The notes beneath the pieces are model-generated. The model was not told where the DNA came from. It did no database searches and saw nothing but the letters and a program-made list of their open reading frames with translations. The position numbers and the translations under genes were made by a program. From Bifidobacteriaceae bacterium (GTDB taxonomy: Bacteria > Actinomycetota > Actinomycetes > Actinomycetales > Bifidobacteriaceae), in contig JALCQD010000001.1 of assembly GCA_022651005.1 (NCBI GenBank), positions 600,366 to 664,365 on the forward strand: a DNA stretch of 64,000 nucleotides. The letters are read 5' to 3'. Below, piece after piece: positions 15,460 to 24,269 of this stretch (its first letter is position 1; each line of letters opens with the position of its first letter).

Positions 15460-18126
15460 TTACTGATCTATTTTCCCTGCGTCATGAGACTTTCGCGGGC
15501 GAGCGGCCACAATCGCTAACGTTAAGCCGAAAATAACAAGTGCTGCCGCTACCACAAGAATGATACGGATTGACGAGCCTGTGACTGCGAGCGCAGGGGT
15601 GAGCGGCATCAATGTCGTCGTTCCTGCCTGTTCAGAAGCGTGCGAGGTGGGCTGAGCTGCCGTGCTGGGCAAGCGGACTACATCATTATCGCTGCTGCCG
15701 TCCGATAAGGAATCTCCCTGAGAATCATTATCTTTCAGAAGCCCACCACCGGTTACCGTACCCGCGCCATCTCCTTGGCTTGCGATGGAGGCGTTGCCAG
15801 AGTTATCGGAAGCACCACCAGAAACACCTGCGCCGCCGCTCTCACCATTTGTAGTGGGAGATGTCACGTCACCACTTGGTGAAGGGTTGCTGCCACTGTT
15901 ACTGCCGTCATTGTTCGTATTTGTTGAGCTGCCGCCATTGTTCGTAGTGTTCCCCGCGTCGCTGTCATGATTGCCAGCGTCCGGATCCGATCCAGTTCCC
16001 TCATCAACCGCAGGGGTCACCGTTACCTTCTGTTTCAGCGCCCCACCGAAGATACCGATCTTGCGGCTACCAACATACGTCGCCTGAGACCAGACTGCCG
16101 TGATTCCACCATCAGTATCTGGCGTCCACGAGATTGTGCCGGACTCGGAGTCGTACGTTGGGAGGCTACCGGAATCGGGCCCTGCGAAGATCAACTCGCG
16201 CACGGGTTTGCCATTGCGTGCAATAATCGATGCGTTTTCCCGCATCGTTTCTCCTGCGGACAGCTTTGCCTCAGGCAGAGTTACCTGCTGCCCTTCTGCA
16301 TGAAGTTTTCCTACTGCAATTTTCCGGAGCGGCCGCAACCACGCCAGGCTGCTTATCTTATTGTTGGAGATATTCAGCGACCTCAGCGAGGTGAGAGTTC
16401 TGATTGGTGCCATATCCAGCGTCGTGAAATTCCCCGAGGCAAGACCTAGTGCACGAATTTGTGTCATGTCCCGCAATGGCGTGAGACACGACGGCTCGTC
16501 AGTTTGTGGCGACTCAGGGTCAGGGCAGGCTATCTTGTTGCCACCTAACATTAGCATCCGCGCATTCGTCAGAGTGTCGATTCCGGTGAGGTCTTTTATT
16601 TCCTTATTGCGCGCGTCAAGCTTCGTTATGTTTTCTAGCGCCCCCGCCGTCACTGTGGACTTCTCATCGAGCTCCGGCGCGACGGTCTTCGCGACCGCAC
16701 GCGCAAGATTGACGTCGGGGAAGCAATCGTTGTAGCTACGGCCCACGGCACATCCAACGGAATCTACGGGAACCACAGTGACATCAGACGTCATCGTTCC
16801 GCTGAAGATCTGCGGCTCGTCATCCTCGCTAGTACCCATCTTTTGCTTCCAAGCGGCGCTGTATTGTCCACTGTCAGTAACAGACTCCCACACATATTTC
16901 CCTTGTTTCAAGGCAGCGCCCGCAGACTTAGACTTTTTCGTCAGTTTCGCAGCTTTGCCATTAGCACCTCTGGCGGCTTTCAGGGCAAGATCTGTACCGC
17001 TGACGATGGTGGTATTCGGTAGGGTTACCGTCTGATTTTCTGCGTCGATGTCCACTTCTGTACAAGACGAATCCGGCACGGCAGCAAGGGATGAAAGCTT
17101 TTTAGCGAATACTGATAGATCAGAAATTTGATTACCTGAAAGACTGAGAGATTGACACCCGTTTAGTACCGGAGCAATACCACTGACATCGCTCACCTCG
17201 TTGTTGCTGAGATCGAGAGTTGTAAGATTACGCAGATTCGTTAGCTTGGGAACTGTTGAGATTTTGTTATTAGAAAGATTGAGTTCAGTCAGCTGAAGAC
17301 CAGGATGAGAGTCCTCTGAGATCGAGGTCTCATCTTGCACTGAGTTTGCCAACGTAACGAGTGGTACCAGATTCGTGATGGAGTTACAACTAAGGTTAAG
17401 ATTATCAAGATTTGTCATCTTCGTGAGCCAAGAGAGATCTGTCAGCTGGCCACGTATCGTGGTGCAGGAGTAGTCGTCGCTGCTGTCACCTCCCGTCAGA
17501 TACAGCTCTTTAAGATTGATCAGTTTTTTGAGAAAATCGAAATTAGTAATATATTGCGACTCAGCGTGAAGCTTCTCTAGGGTTGTCATCTCGGATAGCG
17601 GAGAAAGGTCCGTGACGGGATCATTTGTGAGATCAAGGTAATTGAGCTTCTTCAAACTAGAAAGTTCTGAAATATCAGAAACGTTATTAGAGGAAAGGTT
17701 GAGATAGGAGAGGTTCGGAAGTCGCGAGATTCCCTGCAGACCCGTGATAGACTTTCCCAACATCCCGTAGCCATTGGCATCAATATTCGTGACGCATTTA
17801 AGCGCGCCATGAGGCACGGGCTCCCCTATTCCAGTTTCACTCACCTTAACTTCTTGACATTCTTTATCTTGTTGAGCGCTCCCCACACCGTTTCTAGCGC
17901 CTTCCATAACAGCTTGAGCGAAATTAGGATCCCTGAAGCAATCTACCCAAGAGCTCGTACCTTCTTCGCATGGGGTGGAAGCAGGTACGGAAGAGTCCGA
18001 AGCTGCTGGCTGCGGTGCATCAGCAAAAGCAGTGCCAGGAGCGAGAGTAATGGCGAGTATTGCCGCAGCGCCACTCATCATTGCAATAATCCGACGCGTC
18101 ATCGCAGACTTTCGCCGCATCCTCAT
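15460..18126 (-). CDS. Large leucine-rich-repeat surface protein with LAxTG anchor
   Basis: The start at 18126 (MRMRRKSAMTRR) has a GATGGGGG site; the frame is open further upstream. The 888-residue product has a signal peptide ending AFADA. Two internalin-like leucine-rich-repeat arrays lie at about residues 90-350 and 475-620. Each opens with a Cys pair and a DxNFAxAV-type cap (WVDCFRDPNFAQAV; YNDCFPDVNLARAV). Each array is followed by a beta-rich, Ig-like segment. A long Ser/Gly/Asn/Thr-rich stalk leads to LAVTGS, a hydrophobic helix and a basic tail. LAxTG is the site usually cut by class E sortases of actinobacteria. It is probably an adhesin or host-binding protein. The repeat region is visibly richer in A+T than its neighbours. 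Confidence 0.85.
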   Translation of the reverse strand: MRMRRKSAMTRRIIAMMSGAAAILAITLAPGTAFADAPQPAASDSSVPASTPCEEGTSSWVDCFRDPNFAQAVMEGARNGVGSAQQDKECQEVKVSETGIGEPVPHGALKCVTNIDANGYGMLGKSITGLQGISRLPNLSYLNLSSNNVSDISELSSLKKLNYLDLTNDPVTDLSPLSEMTTLEKLHAESQYITNFDFLKKLINLKELYLTGGDSSDDYSCTTIRGQLTDLSWLTKMTNLDNLNLSCNSITNLVPLVTLANSVQDETSISEDSHPGLQLTELNLSNNKISTVPKLTNLRNLTTLDLSNNEVSDVSGIAPVLNGCQSLSLSGNQISDLSVFAKKLSSLAAVPDSSCTEVDIDAENQTVTLPNTTIVSGTDLALKAARGANGKAAKLTKKSKSAGAALKQGKYVWESVTDSGQYSAAWKQKMGTSEDDEPQIFSGTMTSDVTVVPVDSVGCAVGRSYNDCFPDVNLARAVAKTVAPELDEKSTVTAGALENITKLDARNKEIKDLTGIDTLTNARMLMLGGNKIACPDPESPQTDEPSCLTPLRDMTQIRALGLASGNFTTLDMAPIRTLTSLRSLNISNNKISSLAWLRPLRKIAVGKLHAEGQQVTLPEAKLSAGETMRENASIIARNGKPVRELIFAGPDSGSLPTYDSESGTISWTPDTDGGITAVWSQATYVGSRKIGIFGGALKQKVTVTPAVDEGTGSDPDAGNHDSDAGNTTNNGGSSTNTNNDGSNSGSNPSPSGDVTSPTTNGESGGAGVSGGASDNSGNASIASQGDGAGTVTGGGLLKDNDSQGDSLSDGSSDNDVVRLPSTAAQPTSHASEQAGTTTLMPLTPALAVTGSSIRIILVVAAALVIFGLTLAIVAARPRKSHDAGKIDQ

Positions 18127-18240
18127 GCCCCCATCTTCGCCGATGTTACCAATGTCCCAATGTCTGTTGTACGCATCCGGAGGTGTCGCGCCACGAGCAT
18201 GCCTCGTGAGCGAGGTGTCATCATCAACTAGCCTGAGATA

Positions 18241-18273
18241 CAAAAAGACTCCATTCACAGTGTGAATGGAGTC
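18241..18273 (-). terminator. Terminator after tRNA-Lys
   Basis: On the minus strand GACTCCATTCAC pairs with GTGAATGGAGTC around three bases (18247-18273) and is followed by TTTTTG. It lies 15 bases after the tRNA. Confidence 0.85.
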
Positions 18274-18287
18274 TCTCTACAACTTCG

Positions 18288-18361
18288 TGCCCCCGCAGGG
18301 ATTCGAACCCTGGACACGCGGATTAAGAGTCCGCTGCTCTAGCCAACTGAGCTACAGGGGC
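18288..18361 (-). tRNA. tRNA-Lys (CTT)
   Basis: The 74-base cloverleaf has acceptor arms GCCCCTG and CGGGGGC with discriminator A. The D-loop is AGCTCAGTTGGCTAGAGC, the anticodon stem-loop GCGGA-CTCTTAA-TCCGC with anticodon CTT, and the T-loop GGTTCGAATCC. CCA is not encoded. Confidence 0.97.
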
Positions 18362-18382
18362 AATGACTTGAGCCAAGTAAAG

Positions 18383-18410
18383 ATATTACTCAAATCTGCG
18401 GATTGCGCAA
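18383..18410 (-). promoter_or_regulatory. Candidate promoter of tRNA-Lys
   Basis: On the minus strand TTGCGC (18410-18405) and TAATAT (18388-18383) are separated by 16 bases. They lie about 20 bases before the tRNA 5' end. Confidence 0.45.
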
Positions 18411-18455
18411 GCCCGGCGAGTCACGAGTCTTAGTGCCCCGCACTGGGCCCGTCAC

Positions 18456-19997
18456 TCACACAATCTTCGGCATGGCTGTGGTCAGCGACGTGGTGAGGTT
18501 CACGTGCAGCAATCCTGCGCCAGCGTGCACTTCTGCCTTCTTCAGCGTCACAGTGCGCTCAGAAGCTGCAGCAGTATCATCGTCGGTCATGGTGGCGGGC
18601 GACTTCACAGGAACGACTGCCAAGTCATTCACCGAGAATCCTGCGGCGGCAGCAAGCTTGGCGGCTGCAGCAAGAGACGGCGTGAACGAATCCTTCTCCA
18701 GCACGCGCTCGGCGGGAACACCATACGATTCCGCGATGATGTCCTTCAGCTTGCCCATCACGCCTTCGCCCGCAGCACTCGGCGGAACCTTCGCGGCAAG
18801 CTCATCGGCGCTCGGAGCGGAAATGGCGGCTATGAAATCATCCAGCTGCGACACGAGGGCATCAGCTCCATCACGGAAGAGATTGCCCGCAATCGGGTCG
18901 CGGAATCCCTGCTCAGCCGCGTGTTCGCGCAGACCCTCTACCAGGTCATCCTCGCCTTCCCACAAGTTGAGCAGCGGGAAGCTCGGAATGCCAGCATTTT
19001 CAAGCCGCTGAATGTGGAAGGGATAACGCCACTGCAGCGTGGGATCGTCGCGCCAAGTGCTTGCGCGCGTCACCACAATCGCGGCAACCGGCCATTGTGC
19101 GCCAAACTCACGCGCCGCAATATCGAGCCACTTCTGCGCACCCATGTCGGCGCCGTACCCTGCCTCCACGAACACGATGTCGTGGCGGGCGCAGGCCATC
19201 TCAACTGATACGAGGCTTGGGATACCAATCGACACGTTGGCGAACGGTCCGCAATGCATGTAGACGGGGGAACCCTGCTCGGTCTCGAGCACTGCGGGCT
19301 GAACGGCGTCACCCAAAACGGTCGCGATGCGCTGTGAATCCGTCACCGCAGACGCCTTGACGGGTTTGCCGTTCTTCGTGCCCACGATGATATTGCTGAT
19401 GCGCTCAGCGAGCTCGTCCATCGACTTAGACAGCGTCACAATCTGCATCATCTCGGAGGTGGGCGACAGTACGCACTTCTCCGCAATCTCGCCGCCGGCC
19501 ACCGCGATCTTGCGCAGCGCCTTGGACGGCACCTCGGACACGCGAGGCAACAGAATCTCGGTGAGCTTGCCCTCCTCCAGCGCCTTCTCCGCCAGGGAGA
19601 CGATGAGGTTCTGCGCGGTGGCGATGCGCATCATCTCGCCAAAGAGGCCCCAATCCGCGAGGTCGGCATTCTTCAGTGAAGCCTTACCGCCACCCGAAGC
19701 GCCACCCTTGGATCCGGCTGCGGTGATGCCCATGCTGGGCTGGCGCAGAACGGCCGTCGCGTCGATGCCGCGGGCGCGCAGGGCGTCGGTCAACGCCACG
19801 GTCGCCGTGGTCTTGCCCTCGCCGCGCGACGCCTTCAGCGGCGTATCGGCGGTGACGAGAACCACAAGACCGCGCTTATGAGTGTCGGCCCCCGGAGCGG
19901 AAGTGTCGGCGCCGGAAGCGAGGGAATCGAGATATCCGTAGGCGTCCACCTTGGAGATGGGCCCATATGCGGAAACAAAGGAGTCGAATGTGCTCAT
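18456..19997 (-). CDS. fhs: Formate--tetrahydrofolate ligase
   Basis: The 513-residue enzyme makes 10-formyl-THF from formate, THF and ATP, feeding one-carbon units into purine synthesis. The P-loop region TPLKASRGEGKTT is at about residues 53-65, followed by ALRARGIDATAVLRQPSMG. Family blocks such as GGASGGGKASLKN, HCGPFANVSIGIPS and VEAGYGADMGAQKW are also present. It is shorter than the usual 550-560 residues, mostly in the C-terminal half, as bifidobacterial copies tend to be. The leader contains an unusual pentanucleotide repeat (20056-20085). It appears monocistronic. Confidence 0.93.
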   Translation of the reverse strand: MSTFDSFVSAYGPISKVDAYGYLDSLASGADTSAPGADTHKRGLVVLVTADTPLKASRGEGKTTATVALTDALRARGIDATAVLRQPSMGITAAGSKGGASGGGKASLKNADLADWGLFGEMMRIATAQNLIVSLAEKALEEGKLTEILLPRVSEVPSKALRKIAVAGGEIAEKCVLSPTSEMMQIVTLSKSMDELAERISNIIVGTKNGKPVKASAVTDSQRIATVLGDAVQPAVLETEQGSPVYMHCGPFANVSIGIPSLVSVEMACARHDIVFVEAGYGADMGAQKWLDIAAREFGAQWPVAAIVVTRASTWRDDPTLQWRYPFHIQRLENAGIPSFPLLNLWEGEDDLVEGLREHAAEQGFRDPIAGNLFRDGADALVSQLDDFIAAISAPSADELAAKVPPSAAGEGVMGKLKDIIAESYGVPAERVLEKDSFTPSLAAAAKLAAAAGFSVNDLAVVPVKSPATMTDDDTAAASERTVTLKKAEVHAGAGLLHVNLTTSLTTAMPKIV

Positions 19998-20055
19998 GAC
20001 GCCCAGCTTACGGCAGCGGGGCGAACGGCGGGTTAACTGCGAGGCTCGGGTCTGG

Positions 20056-20085
20056 CCTCACCTCACCTCGCCTCACCTCACCTCA
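20056..20085. repeat. Pentanucleotide tandem repeat (CCTCA)6 upstream of fhs
   Basis: Six CCTCA-type units in a row (one is CCTCG) lie 59-88 bases upstream of the fhs start codon. On the coding strand of fhs this reads as TGAGG repeats. Short tandem repeats in promoter regions can change length by slippage. Confidence 0.85.
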
Positions 20086-20114
20086 CCCAGCCTCGAGCCA
20101 CGGGCCCCACATAC

Positions 20115-20192
20115 GCCACGGGGCATTCCGACTCATATATACAGTGATTTCCGCCGATTTCGGCAAAAAAGTGAGTCGGAATGCCCCGCGGC
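20115..20192. repeat. Long inverted repeat with a nested hairpin, downstream of the dipeptidase gene
   Basis: Arms of 21 bases (20115-20135 and 20172-20192; core GGGGCATTCCGACTCA) pair with a single mismatch. The 36-base loop contains a second perfect stem GCCGA-TT-TCGGC (20153-20164) next to AAAAAA. It lies 31 bases after the dipeptidase stop on the minus strand and probably terminates that transcript. It is longer than most terminators and could instead be a small mobile or RNA element. Confidence 0.7.
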
Positions 20193-20223
20193 AAGCCCCT
20201 GAAGGGAAAAGAAAGGACGATCC

Positions 20224-21765
20224 TCAGTTATCCGAGAGGAAGAATCCGTTGTGCATCTTCATGCTGGTGGTGTAGAGCACCTGGTCCAGCAGCGCATCGG
20301 TATCGGCGCGCAGCAAGTCCGCCAACTTCTGGTTCGCCTGCTCGAGGCGGCGGCGCACAAGCGCATTGTCGGTGGAGGTGGCATCTGCGTCGTCAACGGA
20401 GTTGGCAAGGGCCTTATCCGTGGCGATGACGCCTGCATGGCCGTACGCACCTGTCTTCTCCTGATACTGGCCGATGGCGGTCTGGTTGTCTGGGAAGTGA
20501 GCGTCTGCGAGCGCCGCGATGACGCGGTTTGCCCAGTAGAAGTTTTCGGTGGTGACGCGGGCGGTGGTGTCGTTGAGGTAGGCCGGCGTCTCGTCGACGT
20601 TGGTGTAGAACGGCACGAGCGTGTTGAACGGATTCGAGCCGAAGCTGATCCACTGCAGCGCGCGGTAGGCGACCGGACGGTAGGGGCGCATCTGAATCAC
20701 GGACAGCTCGGACTGGCGGTTGATGCCGATCGGGCGGTACATCGAGCGCGTGGCCTCGGAGCCCTTCTTTCCGTACGGATCGTAGGGAGTGCCCTGGTAG
20801 TGCGAGCTGAGCACGTACTTAACGTCCTCAATGGTGACCTTGCGCTCGGGCTGGCGGGCCCACGGAATGTCGTTGGACTCGGGGTTGTGCAGGGCTTCGA
20901 CCGTGTCCCAGTCCTCGTCATAAGGGTTGAGGAAGCGCTGCATGTACCAGGCGCGCGGGGTGTTGTACACGTGGTCTTCGTCGGAGTGCGAGCCGAAGGC
21001 GTCACGCGGGTTGAGCGGGGTATCGGATCCTTCGCCGTCCACGCTGAGGTCGAGGTGGTTCTCGCTGATGAATTCGCGCAGGTCGGCGGAGCACATGTGG
21101 TCCGTCTGGTCTCCGAAAGCGTCGTCGAGATCGAATTCGTCGATGCCAAGCTGGTTGGGCATGGTGACGTAGGCCTCGTCGGGAACGCGCTTGGCGATCC
21201 AATGATGGCCACCGACTGTTTCCATCCACCAGATTTCGTCGACATCGCTGAAGGCCACACCGTTCATCTCGTAAGTGCCGTACTTCTCGAGGAGGGCGCC
21301 GAGGCGCTGCACGCCCTCGCGAGCGGTGCTGGCATAGGGCAGCGTGATGGTGAGGAAGTCCTCCTCGCCGATGCCACCGGCCACTTCGGGCACGTAGCCG
21401 TCCTCGCCCTTGGTGCCCTGCGCGCGGACCTTCTCTACGAAGGGATCGGCTCCGCGGACGCGCTCGTTGGTGGTGAGGGTTTCGGTGGCGCTCATCGCCA
21501 CGTTGGCGGAGTTGACGCCTGCCTCGCCCCAGATGCCTTCCTTGAGGATGGCATTGGGAGCAGCCGTGTACTGCAACGGGTTGTCTGGCAGCTCGATTTC
21601 CACATGACTGATCTTTGAGCGGTAGTGGCGAGGCTGCTCACTGGGCTTCACGACCACGAAGCGCTTGGGATTGAACTCGCCGTTGCTCGAGTCCTCGTTA
21701 CGGGCGATGATGGTGGATCCGTCGTAGCTTGCGGCCTTACCGACCAGAATTGTTGTGCACGGCAT
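20224..21765 (-). CDS. pepD: C69-family dipeptidase
   Basis: The 513-residue enzyme begins MPCTTILVGKAASYDG; Cys3 would become the N-terminal nucleophile after removal of the first residues, as in peptidase family C69. Further family blocks are IIARNEDS near 20, EGIWGEAGVNSANVAMSATE near 75 and WWMETVGGHHWIAKRVPD near 175. It cleaves dipeptides with broad specificity and is typical of bifidobacteria and lactobacilli. It has no signal peptide, so it is cytosolic. An AAGGAAG site lies upstream. It is probably transcribed alone, with the long inverted repeat as terminator. Confidence 0.9.
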   Translation of the reverse strand: MPCTTILVGKAASYDGSTIIARNEDSSNGEFNPKRFVVVKPSEQPRHYRSKISHVEIELPDNPLQYTAAPNAILKEGIWGEAGVNSANVAMSATETLTTNERVRGADPFVEKVRAQGTKGEDGYVPEVAGGIGEEDFLTITLPYASTAREGVQRLGALLEKYGTYEMNGVAFSDVDEIWWMETVGGHHWIAKRVPDEAYVTMPNQLGIDEFDLDDAFGDQTDHMCSADLREFISENHLDLSVDGEGSDTPLNPRDAFGSHSDEDHVYNTPRAWYMQRFLNPYDEDWDTVEALHNPESNDIPWARQPERKVTIEDVKYVLSSHYQGTPYDPYGKKGSEATRSMYRPIGINRQSELSVIQMRPYRPVAYRALQWISFGSNPFNTLVPFYTNVDETPAYLNDTTARVTTENFYWANRVIAALADAHFPDNQTAIGQYQEKTGAYGHAGVIATDKALANSVDDADATSTDNALVRRRLEQANQKLADLLRADTDALLDQVLYTTSMKMHNGFFLSDN

Positions 21766-21834
21766 GCAGATACTTCCTTTTTACTTTTCAGATTTCCTGT
21801 ACTTCAGCGTAGTGGGAGGCGCGACAGAGTGAAC

Positions 21835-22392
21835 TCACACGCGTCCGAGCAGCCACAGGCCTGCGGGTTGTGCAGCGGATTCCTCTTCGGAGTGACGCAG
21901 TCCTCGCAACATCTCGTTGAGCCAGAAGCCCTGGTTGAGGCCAGGCAGCGGTTCCTTGGTAGCCCATGCGCGCAGAAGATACTCGTGGTCCTCGTCGGGG
22001 GGCGTGGGTCCTGTGTAGCGCATGGTGAGATTGGGATCACTCGCCTGCACGAGCTTTGACGCCTGCGACGTGCGTCCCTGCACAGCCTCCGGAATCATGG
22101 AGGGCATCTGACGGCTGAAGTCCGCGGGGATGGCGAGCGCATGCGAATCGTTGAAGTCGTACATCAGCGCGTCGATGGGCAGATTCGCCACCGACCAGTG
22201 GATCCATTCGAAGCCGCACACGGGAATCGAGTCTGGGTCCACAACCTCCCAGTGCAGGTACTGCGCACCTTCTGGCAGCTCGTCCACGTAGAACGGAAAG
22301 CTCACGATGGGTTCGCCGTTCAGCAGCCCCTCTGGGCCGGCGTGCTTGGAGAATTCGTCCGGGAACGTCACGAAGTCAGTTGAAAGTCTCAT
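21835..22392 (-). CDS. Phosphatidylethanolamine-binding (PEBP/YbhB-like) protein
   Basis: The start MRLSTDFVTFPDEFSKHAG at 22392 is preferred over an upstream in-frame ATG. The 185-residue protein has the PEBP ligand-pocket features DPDSIPVCGFEWIHWSV (a DPD...H motif near residue 55) and YTGPTPPDEDHEYLLRAWA (GPxPPxxxH near 130). Family members bind anionic ligands, and some bacterial ones inhibit proteases or kinases. The physiological role is unknown. It sits between dipeptidase and holB on the same strand. Confidence 0.85.
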   Translation of the reverse strand: MRLSTDFVTFPDEFSKHAGPEGLLNGEPIVSFPFYVDELPEGAQYLHWEVVDPDSIPVCGFEWIHWSVANLPIDALMYDFNDSHALAIPADFSRQMPSMIPEAVQGRTSQASKLVQASDPNLTMRYTGPTPPDEDHEYLLRAWATKEPLPGLNQGFWLNEMLRGLRHSEEESAAQPAGLWLLGRV

Positions 22393-22464
22393 GTGTTCCA
22401 GTATCGCAGAGTGAGCGCCCCGGCGTGCCAACTCACCTGTCTGCGAAAGTCGCCTTCACCGCTT

Positions 22465-23646
22465 TTACCTCGCGGCCTGTGGCGGAACGAGGGAGGCGAG
22501 CAACGCCTCGATCACGAGCAGCGGCGCTCCGTTGCCATTGAGACGGCGGCGGGCCAGGGAGATGTGTTCCACTCTGGCGATGGCGGCGGCGGGCGATAGC
22601 GTCACGGAGAGATCCGTGATGGCGGCGCGGTTTTCGAGGTTCACGATTCCTGCGCCCTCTTCCGCGCGGTTTTGCAGCACGAGAACGTCACGATAGATCG
22701 AGGAGATGTCGGTGAGAGTGCGGTCAAGCACGTCGCGGGACAGCCTGGTGATAGCGCGTTTGCGGTCCGCAGCCTTGCCGATGGCGTTGTATTCGCGGCG
22801 CAGCACAGGAGGGATGCGGTCCTCGGGGGCAAAGCCGCGGTCCGTGCGGAACTGCAGCCGTTCACTCTCGATTCGTTCGTCTACTTCGGTCTCTGCTTGC
22901 TCGGCGGCACCCGACGAGATCGAATCCGCCAGCACCACCGCGTCCGAGGTGCGTTTGAGGCCCAATACACCCTCGATGACGCTCGTGCGCGCGGTCAGCA
23001 TTTTGCGATGCGTTGCGTACAGCGCCGCCAGTCCGATGTGCCCCTCTGCAATGCGCGCAGCCTGCGCAGCGATCTGCGGGGTCACGGGAGGCTCGATGGA
23101 GGAATCGTGGCCGTACTTTTCCGTCAGGAATCCGGCCACGGACTCGTTGGAGGGGACCGCGAGCGTAATGAGCCGAGTGCGCGAGCGGATCGTCGGCAGC
23201 ACGTCCTGGGCGCTGGGGGCGCACAGAATCCAGATGGTGTGTTCGGCGGGCTCTTCGATTTCCTTGAGCAGCACGTTGGTGGTGCGCTCTGTCATGCGAT
23301 CCACATCTTCGATGATCATGATGCGCCACGGGGCCGTCGCGGGCATCTGCTCGGAATCCTCGATGAGACCGCGCACCTGATCGATGCTGATGGTGACCTT
23401 GTCGGTCGTCAGAACGGTGACGTCGGGATGTGTGCCGCGCGTGACGGATTGGCACACCTTGCAGGTGCCATCGCCGTGGTTCGGGCATTCGAGGGCGGCT
23501 GCGAAGGCGCGAGCAACGTAGGAACGCCCCGATCCGGGAGGCCCTGCGATGAGCCACGACTGAGTGACCTCGGAAGCGTTCTGGGCAATCGTTGACAGGG
23601 TGCGCACGACGGGCACCTGCCCCACGATCTGGTCCCACACGCTCAT
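22465..23646 (-). CDS. holB: DNA polymerase III delta' subunit
   Basis: The 393-residue clamp-loader subunit starts [10 protein letters not shown]. It has the AAA+ segment [11 protein letters not shown] near residue 32, where Arg replaces the usual Lys; delta' proteins do not need ATP hydrolysis. A Cys cluster at residues 54, 62 and 65 ([12 protein letters not shown]) corresponds to the zinc module. [20 protein letters not shown] and RSRTRLITL match the Walker B and SRC regions. It helps load the sliding clamp during replication. The ATG overlaps the tmk stop (ATGA, 23643-23646). Confidence 0.9.
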   Translation of the reverse strand: MSVWDQIVGQVPVVRTLSTIAQNASEVTQSWLIAGPPGSGRSYVARAFAAALECPNHGDGTCKVCQSVTRGTHPDVTVLTTDKVTISIDQVRGLIEDSEQMPATAPWRIMIIEDVDRMTERTTNVLLKEIEEPAEHTIWILCAPSAQDVLPTIRSRTRLITLAVPSNESVAGFLTEKYGHDSSIEPPVTPQIAAQAARIAEGHIGLAALYATHRKMLTARTSVIEGVLGLKRTSDAVVLADSISSGAAEQAETEVDERIESERLQFRTDRGFAPEDRIPPVLRREYNAIGKAADRKRAITRLSRDVLDRTLTDISSIYRDVLVLQNRAEEGAGIVNLENRAAITDLSVTLSPAAAIARVEHISLARRRLNGNGAPLLVIEALLASLVPPQAAR

Positions 23647-24269
23647 GAGAGCACCATGTCGATGTCCGCGCGGATGGCGTTCCATACGTCGTCGATGCTC
23701 TGCGACGCATCAACTACACGGAATCGCTGCGGTTCCGCTGCGGCACGCGCCAAGAATCCGGCCCGGGTACGTTCCTGGAACGAGTCGGGTTCGGATTCCA
23801 AGCGATCGGGCGCACCCGTGAGGCGCGCGTGCGAGGCGCTGGGATCCATGTCAAGCAGATAGGTGCGCGCAGGCATGAGATTCTCCGTGGCCCACATGCT
23901 CAACATGAGGATGTCGTCCTCGCTGAGTTGGCGGCCGGCGGACTGATACGCAATGGACGAGTCTACGTAGCGGTCCGTGAGCACCACGGAACCGGCTTCC
24001 AAGGCCGGACGGATGACGTCGTGGGCATGCTGGGCTCGATCCGCCGCGTAGAGCATTGCCTCGGCGCGCGGGCTTACAGGCGCGGAATCTGCGGCGTTCG
24101 ACAAGAGCAGTTGCCGGATCGCAGTACCCAGAGGCGTTCCACCGGGTTCTCGCGTCACCACCACGGAACGGCCCGCCTCCGTCAGATAGGCGCGCAGGCG
24201 TTCGACCTGCGTGGTTTTGCCCACGCCGTCGATGCCTTCGAACGAGACGAAGAGTCCGGTCCCGCTCAC
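23643..24269 (-). CDS. tmk: Thymidylate kinase
   Basis: The 208-residue enzyme phosphorylates dTMP to dTDP. The P-loop [10 protein letters not shown] is at about residues 11-20. The base-binding segment REPGGTPLG is near 40, and the DR(Y/H) motif [13 protein letters not shown] is near 97. The lid region around GAPDRLESE is near 152. Length is normal. It overlaps topA upstream by 4 bases and holB downstream by 4, so topA-tmk-holB is one translationally coupled operon, a conserved order in bifidobacteria. Confidence 0.94.
   Translation of the reverse strand: MSGTGLFVSFEGIDGVGKTTQVERLRAYLTEAGRSVVVTREPGGTPLGTAIRQLLLSNAADSAPVSPRAEAMLYAADRAQHAHDVIRPALEAGSVVLTDRYVDSSIAYQSAGRQLSEDDILMLSMWATENLMPARTYLLDMDPSASHARLTGAPDRLESEPDSFQERTRAGFLARAAAEPQRFRVVDASQSIDDVWNAIRADIDMVLS

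Noticed and set aside
20251..21618. A 455-codon open frame opposite the dipeptidase gene
   Set aside because: It is the antisense shadow of a well-supported enzyme; its product is an unlikely Val/Gly/Ala/Asp-rich sequence without recognisable domains.
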